Source: AA29 sp041481445 (lineage in GTDB: Bacteria; Acidobacteriota; Vicinamibacteria; Fen-336). From it: a DNA stretch of 64,000 nt. The first letter of the stretch is position 1. Each line of letters opens with the position of its first letter. Location of the stretch: positions 1-64,000 of the forward strand of contig JBGPBV010000020.1 of assembly GCA_041481445.1 (NCBI GenBank), written 5' to 3'. Of the stretch, positions 7,390 to 16,249 are shown in pieces. The position numbers and the translations under genes are program-made. A model generated the notes under the pieces. The model saw nothing but the letters and a program-made list of their open reading frames with translations. It was not told where the DNA came from and searched no databases.

Positions 7390-8808
7390 TTGTCCAACGG
7401 GGAATTCGACGTCACGGTGATCGGCAGCGGTCCCGGCGGCTACGTGGCGGCCATCCGCGCCGCCCAGATGGGGCTGCGCACCGCCTGCATCGAGCGCGAT
7501 CCCGCCGGCCTCGGAGGGACCTGCCTCCTGCGCGGCTGCATCCCGACCAAGGCCCTCCTCCACACCGCCGACCTGTACGAGGAGTTCAAGCGGGCCAAGG
7601 AGTACGGGATCACGGCCGAGGGCGTGACCCTCGACTTCAACGCGGTGATGAGCCGCAAGACCCGGATCGTCAACCGCCTGAGCAAGGGCATCGAGAGCTA
7701 TCTCTTCAAGAAGAACAAGATCACCCTCTTCAAGGGCCAGGCCCGCCTCGACGGCGCGGGACGGGTCGTCGTGAGGAACGAGAGCGGCGACACGCCGATC
7801 AAGACCAGGAACGTCATCCTGGCCACCGGCTCGCGGCCCCGCAGCCTGCCCGGCCTGGCCATCGACGGCCGCACGATCATCTCCTCCGACGAGATCCTGC
7901 AGATCCCGGCCGTCCCGCGGTCCCTGGTGGTGATCGGGGCGGGCGCGGTGGGGATGGAGTTCGCGTCGCTGTTCGCCCGGTTCGGCTCCGCGGTCACGGT
8001 GATCGAGCTGCTGCCGCGGATCCTGCCCCTGGAGGACGAGGAGATCTCGAACGAGGCGGGCAAGCTCCTCGGCAAGCAGATGACGATCCACACCGGGGCC
8101 AAGACGGAGGGCGCGCTCAAGACCACGCAAGGGGTCGAGGTGGCCTTCCGGTCCGCGGACGGGCAGGCCAAGAGCGTGACCGCGGACGTGCTGCTCGTGG
8201 CCGTCGGCCGCGGCCCGGTGACCGACGGGCTCGGGCTCGAGTCCACGAAGGTCCAGCTCGACCGCGGCTACATCAAGACGAACGAGCTGATGGCCACCGA
8301 CGAGCCGGGCATCTACGCCATCGGCGACGTCGTGACCGTGAACGGCGGGCCCCACCCGCAGCTCGCGCACCTGGCCTCCGCGGAGGGGATCGGGGTGGCG
8401 GAGAGGCTGGCCGGCAAGGACGTGGAGGCCGTGAACTACGACCACGTGCCCGCCGCGACCTACTGCATGCCCGAGGTCGCCAGCGTGGGCCTGACCGAGG
8501 CGGAGGCGAAGAAGCGCGGCCGCGACGTCAAGGTCGGCCGCTTCAACTTCGGCAACCTCGCCAAGCCGCGCATCATCGGCCAGGACTTCGGCCTCGTGAA
8601 GATCGTGTCCGACGCGAAGTACGACGAGGTCCTGGGCATCCACATGGTCGGCCCGCACGTCACCGACCTCATCTCGGAAGCCTGCGTGGCCCTCCGGCTC
8701 GAGTCCACGACCGAGGAGCTCATGCGCACCATCCACCCGCACCCGACCCTGCCCGAGGCGCTCATGCAGGCGGCGGAGGCGGTCTACGGCCACGCGATCG
8801 ATGCCTAG
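7390..8808 (+). CDS. lpdA: Dihydrolipoyl dehydrogenase (E3)
   Basis: E3 reoxidises dihydrolipoamide on the E2 subunit of 2-oxoacid dehydrogenase complexes and passes electrons to NAD+ through FAD. The 472-residue product carries the FAD-binding 'GSGPGG' at 12-17 and the redox disulfide CX4C as Cys45 and Cys50 within 'GGTCLLRGCIPTKALL'. The NAD-binding 'VIGAGAVGMEF' and the C-terminal 'HPHPTLPEALMQA' with the catalytic His-Glu pair are also present. The TTG at 7390 is chosen because AGGAGG (7377-7382) sits 7 nt upstream and the family N-terminus begins just after it. E2 starts 8 nt downstream, so lpdA-E2-lipB form an operon. No E1 gene is nearby. Confidence 0.95.
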   Translation: MSNGEFDVTVIGSGPGGYVAAIRAAQMGLRTACIERDPAGLGGTCLLRGCIPTKALLHTADLYEEFKRAKEYGITAEGVTLDFNAVMSRKTRIVNRLSKGIESYLFKKNKITLFKGQARLDGAGRVVVRNESGDTPIKTRNVILATGSRPRSLPGLAIDGRTIISSDEILQIPAVPRSLVVIGAGAVGMEFASLFARFGSAVTVIELLPRILPLEDEEISNEAGKLLGKQMTIHTGAKTEGALKTTQGVEVAFRSADGQAKSVTADVLLVAVGRGPVTDGLGLESTKVQLDRGYIKTNELMATDEPGIYAIGDVVTVNGGPHPQLAHLASAEGIGVAERLAGKDVEAVNYDHVPAATYCMPEVASVGLTEAEAKKRGRDVKVGRFNFGNLAKPRIIGQDFGLVKIVSDAKYDEVLGIHMVGPHVTDLISEACVALRLESTTEELMRTIHPHPTLPEALMQAAEAVYGHAIDA

Positions 8809-8816
8809 GAAAGAAA

Positions 8817-11036
8817 ATGACTGACGTCATCATGCCCCAGATGGGGGAATCGATCGCCGAAGGCACCATCACCAAGTGGATGAAGAAGGTCGGCGATCGC
8901 GTGCAGCGCGACGAGCCGCTCTTCGAGATCTCGACGGACAAGGTCGACGCGGAGATCCCCGCCCCCGCCGCCGGGGTGCTGAAGGAGATCCGGGTGGAGC
9001 CGGGGTCCACGGTGCCCATCAACACCGTGGTCGCGATCATCAGCGAGGGCGAGGCCGCGGCCGTGACCGTGACCCCGGGCGCCACCACCGTATTCCCTGC
9101 CCTGAGCGCGCCGCCGCCCGCCGCCGCCGCCCCGCCGCCGAGCGCGCCGGGCACGGGTGCCGATTCCTCGGCGTCCCGGCCCGCCGCGTCCGCACCGGCC
9201 GCGCCGGCCTCCACGCCGTCGTCTACGCCGGCTCCGCCGCCGGCCGCCCCGCCGTCCAGCGCGTCCAGTCCGGCGAGTCCGCCCAGTCCCTGGCCGAGCC
9301 CTCCTCCCGCGGGCCCGGCCTCGAGCCCGTTGCCGCCGCCTTCGTCGTTCTCCATGACGGCGCCGATCGCCGCGCTACAGCCTCCCGCAGCCGCCCCACC
9401 CGCCGCGGCCCCGGCCCCCGCGCCCGCTCCGGAGAGGGCGCGGGCCGACATGACGGCGGAGGAGCTGCGGCAGACGCGATCCTCACCGGTGGTGCGCAAG
9501 ATCGCGGCCGAGCACAACGTCGATATCCGGCAGGTGTCCGGCACTGGCATCGCCGGACGCGTCACCAAGCAGGACATCCTCGACTACGTGGAGGGGCGGC
9601 CGGTATCGGGCGCGCCCGCGCCGCCGCCGGCGCCGCCACCTCCGGCGACGCCGCTGGCCTCTCCCTTGACCCTGCCGCCGACCATGGGACCGCTCGTGAC
9701 TCCGGCACCGGCGCCATCGCCGGCGCCTGCACCTCCCGCGCCCCCGGCCACCGCCGCCCCGACGGCCACGCCGCCCTATCCGCCGGTGCCCGTGCCGCCG
9801 GCGCCGACACCGGCACCCGCGCCCGCGCCGGCCCCGAGCGCTCCCGTGGCGGCGCCGTCCGTGAGTGCACCGCCCGCCAGCACGGCGGCGCCGAACGTAC
9901 CTCCGGCCAGCGCGCCTTCCGTTCCGGCGCCCGCCCCGGCGGCGAGCGCGCCTGCGCCGACGCCGTTCACGAGCCCCGCTCAGGCACCGACGGCACCCTC
10001 GATCTCGGTGCCGCCGGGCGCGGCGGGCCCGCCGAGATCAGGCCCGGTGAGCCCACCGTCGGCTTCCGCGGCGACCCTGCGACCGGCGCCCTCGGCTCCG
10101 CCGGCAGCGCCGCCCGCATCGACGATACGGACTCCGTTTGCCCCGTCCGTTCCGTGGGTGCCGTCCGCGCCTCTGGTTCCGCCCTCGGCTCCGCCCGCTC
10201 CGCCGGTGGCCGCCGCCGCGCCGCCGACACTCATCTTGCCTGCGCTGGCGGTGCCCGCGGCCCCGGTCGCTCCCGCCCCCTCGGCTCCTGGACGGGAAGC
10301 CGCCCCGCCGGCGGCGCCGTTCGTCCCGCCCTTCCTCTCCGCCGAGCGGGTCGAGAGCGTGCGGATGACGCCCATCCGCAAGAAGACGGCCGAGCACATG
10401 GTGATGTCGAAGCGCATCTCCGCGCACGTCACCACCGTCTCCCACGTCGACATGACGCGGGTGGCGCAGCTCCGCGACAAGTACCGGCCGGGCTACCAGG
10501 AGCGCGCCGGGATCAAGCTCACCTACATGCCGTTCATCGTGAAGGCCACCGTCGACGCCTTGAAGGCCTTCCCGATCCTCAACGCGGCGGTGGACGGGGA
10601 CAACATCGTCTACAAGAAGGACCTCAACATCGGGATGGCGGTGGCGCTGGACTGGGGCCTGATCGTGCCCGTGCTGCGCAACGCGGACGAGAAGAACGTG
10701 CTCGGCCTGGCCCGCGCCATCGGCGACCTGGCCGAGCGCGCGCGCGGCAAGAAGCTCAAGATCGACGAGATCCAGGGCGGCACGTTCACGATCACCAACC
10801 CCGGCGTGTTCGGGAGCCTCTTCGGCACGCCCATCATCAACCAGCCCCAGGTGGGGATCCTCGGGGTGGGGACGATCGAGAAGCGGCCGATCGTGCGCGA
10901 CGATGCGATCGCCATCCGGACCATGTGCTACTTCGCGCTCAGCTTCGACCACCGGATCGTCGACGGCGCCGACGCCGACCGCTTCATGGCGCACCTCAAG
11001 AAGGGCCTCCAGGAGTTCGACGAATCGGCGCTCTAG
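8817..11036 (+). CDS. 2-oxoacid dehydrogenase E2, dihydrolipoamide acyltransferase, with very long Pro/Ala linkers
   Basis: The 739-residue E2 has one lipoyl domain (about 1-78) with the lipoylated Lys42 in 'STDKVDAEIP'. A Pro/Ala linker follows (~80-215), then a peripheral subunit-binding domain (~222-258, 'SSPVVRKIAAEHNVDIRQV'). A second Pro/Ala/Ser linker of about 245 residues precedes the catalytic domain (~505-739). The active-site motif 'FDHRIVDGADADRF' is intact. E2 is usually 400-600 residues; the excess here is the linkers. Such linkers act as swinging arms between active sites. Substrate (2-oxoglutarate, branched-chain or pyruvate) cannot be fixed without E1; the catalytic domain looks closest to SucB/BkdB types. 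lipB follows directly. Confidence 0.9.
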   Translation: MTDVIMPQMGESIAEGTITKWMKKVGDRVQRDEPLFEISTDKVDAEIPAPAAGVLKEIRVEPGSTVPINTVVAIISEGEAAAVTVTPGATTVFPALSAPPPAAAAPPPSAPGTGADSSASRPAASAPAAPASTPSSTPAPPPAAPPSSASSPASPPSPWPSPPPAGPASSPLPPPSSFSMTAPIAALQPPAAAPPAAAPAPAPAPERARADMTAEELRQTRSSPVVRKIAAEHNVDIRQVSGTGIAGRVTKQDILDYVEGRPVSGAPAPPPAPPPPATPLASPLTLPPTMGPLVTPAPAPSPAPAPPAPPATAAPTATPPYPPVPVPPAPTPAPAPAPAPSAPVAAPSVSAPPASTAAPNVPPASAPSVPAPAPAASAPAPTPFTSPAQAPTAPSISVPPGAAGPPRSGPVSPPSASAATLRPAPSAPPAAPPASTIRTPFAPSVPWVPSAPLVPPSAPPAPPVAAAAPPTLILPALAVPAAPVAPAPSAPGREAAPPAAPFVPPFLSAERVESVRMTPIRKKTAEHMVMSKRISAHVTTVSHVDMTRVAQLRDKYRPGYQERAGIKLTYMPFIVKATVDALKAFPILNAAVDGDNIVYKKDLNIGMAVALDWGLIVPVLRNADEKNVLGLARAIGDLAERARGKKLKIDEIQGGTFTITNPGVFGSLFGTPIINQPQVGILGVGTIEKRPIVRDDAIAIRTMCYFALSFDHRIVDGADADRFMAHLKKGLQEFDESAL

Positions 11037-11080
11037 TCGAAGCCGCGGGACCCGAGGCGTCCCCGTCCGCGCCGCGACCC

Positions 11081-11716
11081 CTGGAGGTCCGCCACCTCGG
11101 CCGCGTGCCCTACGGCCAGGGGCTGGAGATGCAGGCACGGCTGGTGTCCGACCGGCAGCAGGGCCGCCTCCCCGACACCCTCCTCCTCCTCGAGCACGAC
11201 CCGGTGTTCACGCTGGGGCGCAACGCGCGCGCGGAGAACGTCCTCCTGTCCGCGGAGGCCCTGGCCGCGCGCGGGTTCGAGGTGTTCGAGACCGGCCGGG
11301 GCGGGGACGTCACCTACCACGGCCCGGGGCAGGTGGTCGGCTATCCCATCCTGGACCTCGCCCCCGACCGCTGCGACGTCCACCGCTACGTGCGCGACCT
11401 CGAGGAGGTGATGATCCGGACCTGCGCCGACTACGGCCTCGAGGCCTCCCGCGTGGCCGGGATGACGGGGGCCTGGGTGGCGGACGAGAAGATCGGCGCC
11501 ATCGGCGTGCGCATCGCGCGCTGGGTGACCTCGCACGGCTTCGCGCTCAACGTGACGACCGACCTCGCGCCCTTCGGGCTCATCGTGCCCTGCGGCATCC
11601 GCGGGCGCGGCGTCACCAGCCTGGAGCGGCGGCTGGGGCGCGCGGTGCCTTTGGCGGAAGTCGAGGAGCGCCTGGCCGCGCACCTGGCCGCGGTGCTCGG
11701 CCGCACGATCGTCTGA
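11081..11716 (+). CDS. lipB: Octanoyl-[ACP]:protein N-octanoyltransferase LipB, non-canonical start
   Basis: LipB moves octanoate from acyl carrier protein to lipoyl domains, the first step of lipoate synthesis, fitting its place after E2. Catalytic elements are clear: 'RGGDVTYHGPGQ', Lys137 in 'DEKIGAIGVRI' and Cys171 in 'PCGIRGRGVTSL' (numbered from the chosen start; E. coli uses Lys135 and Cys169). The frame has no ATG, GTG or TTG between the E2 stop and the conserved first strand 'LEVRHLG'. I start at CTG 11081, which matches the family N-terminus. The GTG at 11105 would remove that strand. Translation may depend on reinitiation after E2. lipA is not in the window. Confidence 0.88.
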   Translation: MEVRHLGRVPYGQGLEMQARLVSDRQQGRLPDTLLLLEHDPVFTLGRNARAENVLLSAEALAARGFEVFETGRGGDVTYHGPGQVVGYPILDLAPDRCDVHRYVRDLEEVMIRTCADYGLEASRVAGMTGAWVADEKIGAIGVRIARWVTSHGFALNVTTDLAPFGLIVPCGIRGRGVTSLERRLGRAVPLAEVEERLAAHLAAVLGRTIV

Positions 11717-11727
11717 GGCTCTAGGGC

Positions 11728-11748
11728 CGCGCGGCGCCCAGCCGCGCG
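11728..11748. terminator. GC-rich hairpin between convergent lipB and sensor genes
   Basis: A perfect 8-bp inverted repeat (11728-11735 with 11741-11748, 5-nt loop) sits between two genes that converge. It has no T-tract on either strand, so it is at best a non-canonical or bidirectional terminator. Confidence 0.35.
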
Positions 11749-11792
11749 TCGGCGATGACGGCGACACGCGCCTCGTACGCGCGCCGGCGGCG

Positions 11793-12347
11793 TCAGTGGT
11801 TGGCGGTGTCGCGACGCAGCTTCAGGGTCAGCGTCACCGCCCCGATCCGCTTGTTCGCCTCCGACGAGACGGGCACGCTGACCTGGATGGCGTAGGTGCC
11901 GCTGCTGGCGTCGAAGGCGGGCTCTTCCACGAACGCCTCCCGCCCCTCGAGATAGGTCCGCTGCCACTTCGCCTCGTCGCCCTGCCAGTAGTCGGAGGTC
12001 TCCGCGATGCTGCACACCAGCGTCCCCCGGTCGTTCATGACGAAGGCCTCGACCACGACGGGATCCGCCTTCACCAGGTCGCGCACGCGGTCGGAGCAGG
12101 GCGCCTTGACGATCACCTGCCGCCGGGGGTCGCGCTTGTTCGCGATCCAGGCGGCGTCCTTCTTGCGGATGTCGTCCGGCGTCTCGGTAAGGGCGTTGCT
12201 CGCGGCCACCGCGCGGTGGATGGCGGGATCGCGGGCGATCGACTGCGCGAGCCCCACCCGCGCGTACGCCGTCTCCTTCACGGTGGCCGCGGACGACCCC
12301 GCCGCCTGCATCGCCAGCGCCAGCATGACCGCGCCGACCACGAGCAT
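11793..12347 (-). CDS. Secreted single-domain periplasmic sensor-like protein (PDC/Cache-like)
   Basis: The 184-residue product begins with a signal peptide (about 1-21, ending 'GSSAA'). The rest resembles a PDC/Cache ligand-sensing fold: an N-terminal helix, 'VVVEAFVMNDRGTLVCSIAET', then 'DYWQGDEAKWQRTYLEG' and a terminal strand 'IGAVTLTLKL'. There is no transmembrane or output domain, so it may act as a soluble periplasmic receptor. Two cysteines (in 'APCSD' and 'LVCSI') could form a disulfide. The gene has a strong GGGGGGAG site and lies 9 nt after the GAF gene, in the operon that also carries the menaquinone genes. Ligand and partner are unknown. Confidence 0.55.
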   Translation of the reverse strand: MLVVGAVMLALAMQAAGSSAATVKETAYARVGLAQSIARDPAIHRAVAASNALTETPDDIRKKDAAWIANKRDPRRQVIVKAPCSDRVRDLVKADPVVVEAFVMNDRGTLVCSIAETSDYWQGDEAKWQRTYLEGREAFVEEPAFDASSGTYAIQVSVPVSSEANKRIGAVTLTLKLRRDTANH

Positions 12348-12356
12348 TCTCCCCCC

Positions 12357-13375
12357 TCAGGCCTGGCCCCGCCGGCTCTCCGCGAAGAGCCGCGCGTTGC
12401 GCAGGGCCACCACCAGGAACTCGGCGATCGTCTCCCCCACCGCCACCGCGTCGAGGTCGAACGCCCCGGCGCGCTCGGTCTGGAAGTCGATCGCGCCCAC
12501 CACCTCGCCACCGTCGAGCAGCGGGATCACCATCTCGGAATGCGTCCCCGGAACGTCGGGATGATAGTCGGGATCGCGCGAGACGTCGGCCACCACCTGG
12601 GGAGCGCGCTTGCGCAGCGCGCGGCCGATCACGCCCCCCGCCGGACCCTGGGCCCGTCCCGCGCTGCGGCGCCCGACGCCGGGCCGGCCCGCCCACCGGC
12701 CCACGAGCACGCCCTCGTCGTCGAGCACGACCACCGCCACGTACGTGTGGTTCATGCGGGCCTGGATCACCTCCGCCGCCTCCTGCATGAGGCGCTCGGG
12801 ATCCAGGATGGAGGCGATGCGGTGCGCGACCGAGCTCAGGAGCGCGATCTGCTCCGCGCGGTGCTGGCTCTTCTGCTCGGACCGGCGCAGGGCCTCGTTC
12901 GCGCGCTCCAACTCGCGCGCCTTCTCCACCGCCTGCGCCCCCTGGTCCTGGGTCTCCTGGAGGCGGCGATGTTTCTCCTCCTCGCTGGCCCGCAGCAGGG
13001 CCTGCAGCCGCCGTCCGGCCATCTCGGCCACGGCGAGCGCGGCTTCGCCGCCTCCGTCCGGCTCCGTGCCGGCGGCGGAGAGCGCGGCCAGGCAGCTGAG
13101 GTCGAGATGGGAGAGGGCCTGGGCACGCCACTGGAGGCTCGTCCCCGACCGGGCGCGGCGCGCCCCCTCGCGAGCCTCCTCCTCCAGCATCTCCTCCGCC
13201 TCACCCCGGGCCAGGCGCTCGAGGACGGAGTCGAGCTCTTGCGTGCACGACTCCCGCAGGTCGCCTCCGGCGGGGCTGGCCGCCTCTCCCAGCACGCGCA
13301 GCCAGGCCTCCAGGATGACCGCCCGGTGGGCCTGGAGGCGCGGCGCGGCCTTCTGCAGGGCGGAGGCCAGCGGCG

Positions 13376-13379
<4 letters not shown>
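12357..13379 (-). CDS. GAF-domain sensor protein with coiled coil
   Basis: The 340-residue cytoplasmic protein has three parts. An N-terminal helical region (~1-120) resembles RsbR-type N-domains. A charged coiled coil spans ~130-190 ('EEEKHRRLQETQDQGAQAVE'). A GAF domain follows at ~190-335, ending 'AIDFQTERAGAFDLDAVAV' and 'EFLVVALRNARLF'. GAF domains bind small ligands, haem or nucleotides. No kinase, cyclase or phosphatase output is attached. The GTG at 13379 overlaps the ubiE stop (GTGA) and is preferred to an upstream ATG at 13430 that would overlap ubiE deeply. Coupling to ubiE suggests a link to quinone or redox status, which is inference. Confidence 0.7.
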
Positions 13380-14125
<746 letters not shown>

Positions 14126-14204
14126 GCCGCCCGGCGCGCGGCAGCGGCGGCGCGCGGAGCCGCGCCATTCTAAGGCGTGCGCGCCCCCCTGTCTCGCCGC
14201 CGCC

Positions 14205-15068
14205 TCAGGACAGCCTCAGGGCGAGGACGGTGAACGCGAGGTAGCCGACGCTGATCCAGCCGTTGACGGCGAAGAAGGCGGCGTCGACGCGGGAGAGGTC
14301 GAAGGCGGAGACGAGCGAGTGCTCGTACACGAGGAGGGCGGCCACCGCGGCCACGCCGAGGAGGTACACCGGGTGCAGCGGGACCAGCGCGTAGAGCGAG
14401 AAGAGGAGCGCCACCGCCGCCGCGTGCAGGGCGCGGGCGATCACGAGGGCCGGCCCCGGCCCGAGCCGCGCGGGCAGCGAGCGCAGGCCTTCACGGCGGT
14501 CGAAATCGACGTCCTGGCAGGCGTAGATGGTGTCGAACCCGGCCACCCAGAAGAGCACGGCCAGGCCGAGCACGACCGGGGCCCAGGCGAACCCGCCGCG
14601 CACGGCCAGCCAGGCCCCGACCGGCGCGATCGCGAGGGCGAGGCCGAGGACGACGTGCGAGAGCGAGGTGAAGCGCTTGGTGTACGAGTAGCCGAGCACG
14701 ACGAGCAGGGCCACGGGCGAGAGGGCGAGGCACCGCGGGTTGAGCATGGCGGCGGCGCCCACGAGGGCGGCCGCGGAGAGAAGGACGAAGAGCCAGACCT
14801 CGCCGCGGGAGAGCAGCCCGCGCGGCAGCTCGCGTCCGGCCGTGCGCGGGTTCCGGGAGTCGAGGGCGTGGTCGGCGAGCCGGTTGAACCCCATGGCCGC
14901 GCTCCGCGCCCCCACCATCGCCACCACGATCCACGGCAGCTCGCGCCAGGGGACGCGCCCGCCGGCGGCGATGGCGGCGGAGGCGAGCGCGAACGGGAGC
15001 GCGAAGACCGAGTGCGAGAACCTGATCATCCGGCCGTAGACGAGCGCGCGGGAGACGAGCGACTTCAT
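14205..15068 (-). CDS. mqnP: UbiA-family polyprenyltransferase, probably for the futalosine menaquinone route
   Basis: UbiA enzymes attach a polyprenyl chain to an aromatic acceptor in the membrane. The 287-residue product has about eight helices and both Asp-rich motifs: Asn62, Asp66 and Asp70 in 'NRLADHALD', and Asp186/188/190 in 'QDVDFDRREG'. Its ATG overlaps the stop of the upstream aminodeoxyfutalosine deaminase (ATGA). That neighbour plus mqnA/C/E within 12 kb makes the MqnP role (prenylation of 1,4-dihydroxy-6-naphthoate) more likely than ubiquinone 4-hydroxybenzoate prenylation, though the sequence alone does not separate them. Confidence 0.82.
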   Translation of the reverse strand: MKSLVSRALVYGRMIRFSHSVFALPFALASAAIAAGGRVPWRELPWIVVAMVGARSAAMGFNRLADHALDSRNPRTAGRELPRGLLSRGEVWLFVLLSAAALVGAAAMLNPRCLALSPVALLVVLGYSYTKRFTSLSHVVLGLALAIAPVGAWLAVRGGFAWAPVVLGLAVLFWVAGFDTIYACQDVDFDRREGLRSLPARLGPGPALVIARALHAAAVALLFSLYALVPLHPVYLLGVAAVAALLVYEHSLVSAFDLSRVDAAFFAVNGWISVGYLAFTVLALRLS

Positions 15069-16240
15069 GCGCGGACCCCGCGGAGGCGCGCCTCGCCGGA
15101 GAACAGGAAGCCGAAGGGATCGGACAGGGCGCGCGGGCCCTCCGCGAAGGCGAAGGCGGCTCGGGACCCGGCGCCGATCCAGCCCAGGTCGTCGAAGCCG
15201 AGCGCTTCCGCCCCGTGGCGGGTGGCGACCCGCAGGAGCCACTCCGGCTCCAGGCGCGGGAACGCGCGCCGCAGCGCGCGCACGTCCTCCCAGAGGTCGA
15301 GGCTGGGGGCGCTGGCCAGGCTGTCCGTGCCCACGCACAGGCGCACGCCGGCCTCGCGCAGCTCGGGGACGGGAGCGAGGCCGACGCCGAGGGCGAGGTT
15401 GCTGCGCGGGCACAGGACGACGGAGACGTGGCGCGCGGCCAGGAGGGCGCGGTCGCCCGCGTCCACCTGGACGCCGTGGGCGGCGACGAGCCCCGGCCTC
15501 AGGATGCCCAGACCGTCCAGGTAACGGACGGGGCTGATCCCGGGCGGCTCGAACCGCACGTGGCCGAGCCCACGGCGGCCGAGGAACGCGCTCCACTCCG
15601 CGTCGCCTCCCTCGAAGAACCGCCGCTCGTGAAGGGACTCCGCGAGATGGATGGCGGAGACGCCTCCCGCGCGCCCCATCGCGTCGAGGAGGGCGGGCGA
15701 GACCGAGAAGGGGGCGTGGGCGGCCAGCGACACCGCCACGCCGTCCGTCTCCAGCTCCGAAAGCCTCGCCTGCGCGCGCTCGACCACGCGCGGCGCCGTC
15801 TCCGGGTCCCAGCCGATCAGCTCGAAGAAGACCCGGGCGCGGAGGGAGGAGCGCGCCAGGAGGTCCAGGTGCGGGAGCGCGTTCGAGACGTCGCCCACGC
15901 CCGCCGTCCCCGTGCGCTCCAGCTCCTCGATGCCGGCGGCCGCGCGTGTGCGCACGGTCTCGGGCGCGTCCTCGCCCCGCGCGGCCACGACGCGCTCGAC
16001 CCAGTCCACGAACCCGCCCCCGGGCGGGATCCGGCCGGCCAGGTGCGACAGCTCGAGGTGGCAATGCGCGTTGACCAGCCCCGGCACGAGCACGCCCGGA
16101 CCGAGGTCACGCGCCTCGCCCGCGGGGGCCTGGGCGGCGGGTCCCACCCACTCCACGCGCCCGTCGCGCACGGCCACCGCCGCCTCGCGCAGGGGCGGGC
16201 GGTCCACCGGCGCCACCCATCCGGCACGGAGGACGATCAC
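15065..16240 (-). CDS. mqnX: Amidohydrolase, probable aminodeoxyfutalosine deaminase
   Basis: The 391-residue amidohydrolase has the metal-binding HxH pair His59/His61 ('VNAHCHLELSH'), further histidines in 'AAHAPFSVSP' and 'AIHLAESLHE', and the catalytic Asp in 'VGTDSLASAPS'. This pattern matches the 5'-deoxyadenosine/aminodeoxyfutalosine deaminase group, which converts 6-amino-6-deoxyfutalosine from MqnE into futalosine. Overlap with the UbiA-type gene and nearness of mqnE/A/C support that role. General S-adenosylhomocysteine or guanine deaminase activity is the alternative. It starts 9 nt after the VWFA gene stop and may share its transcript. Confidence 0.75.
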   Translation of the reverse strand: MIVLRAGWVAPVDRPPLREAAVAVRDGRVEWVGPAAQAPAGEARDLGPGVLVPGLVNAHCHLELSHLAGRIPPGGGFVDWVERVVAARGEDAPETVRTRAAAGIEELERTGTAGVGDVSNALPHLDLLARSSLRARVFFELIGWDPETAPRVVERAQARLSELETDGVAVSLAAHAPFSVSPALLDAMGRAGGVSAIHLAESLHERRFFEGGDAEWSAFLGRRGLGHVRFEPPGISPVRYLDGLGILRPGLVAAHGVQVDAGDRALLAARHVSVVLCPRSNLALGVGLAPVPELREAGVRLCVGTDSLASAPSLDLWEDVRALRRAFPRLEPEWLLRVATRHGAEALGFDDLGWIGAGSRAAFAFAEGPRALSDPFGFLFSGEARLRGVRA

Positions 16241-16249
16241 CGCCCGAGT

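Noticed and set aside
7260..7390. Possible promoter pair TTGTCT and TAGCGT before lpdA
   Set aside because: Spacing is 17 bp but the -10 matches only three positions; not convincing.
5637..8810. Continuous plus-strand frame running from the VOC gene through the CNNM and lpdA regions into E2
   Set aside because: Only the part after ATG 8817 looks like protein. The rest is antisense or out-of-frame translation of real genes.
9100..10330. Repeat-like GC-rich DNA that could be taken for a tandem repeat or CRISPR-like array
   Set aside because: There is no fixed unit or spacer. It encodes the Pro/Ala linkers of E2 in frame.
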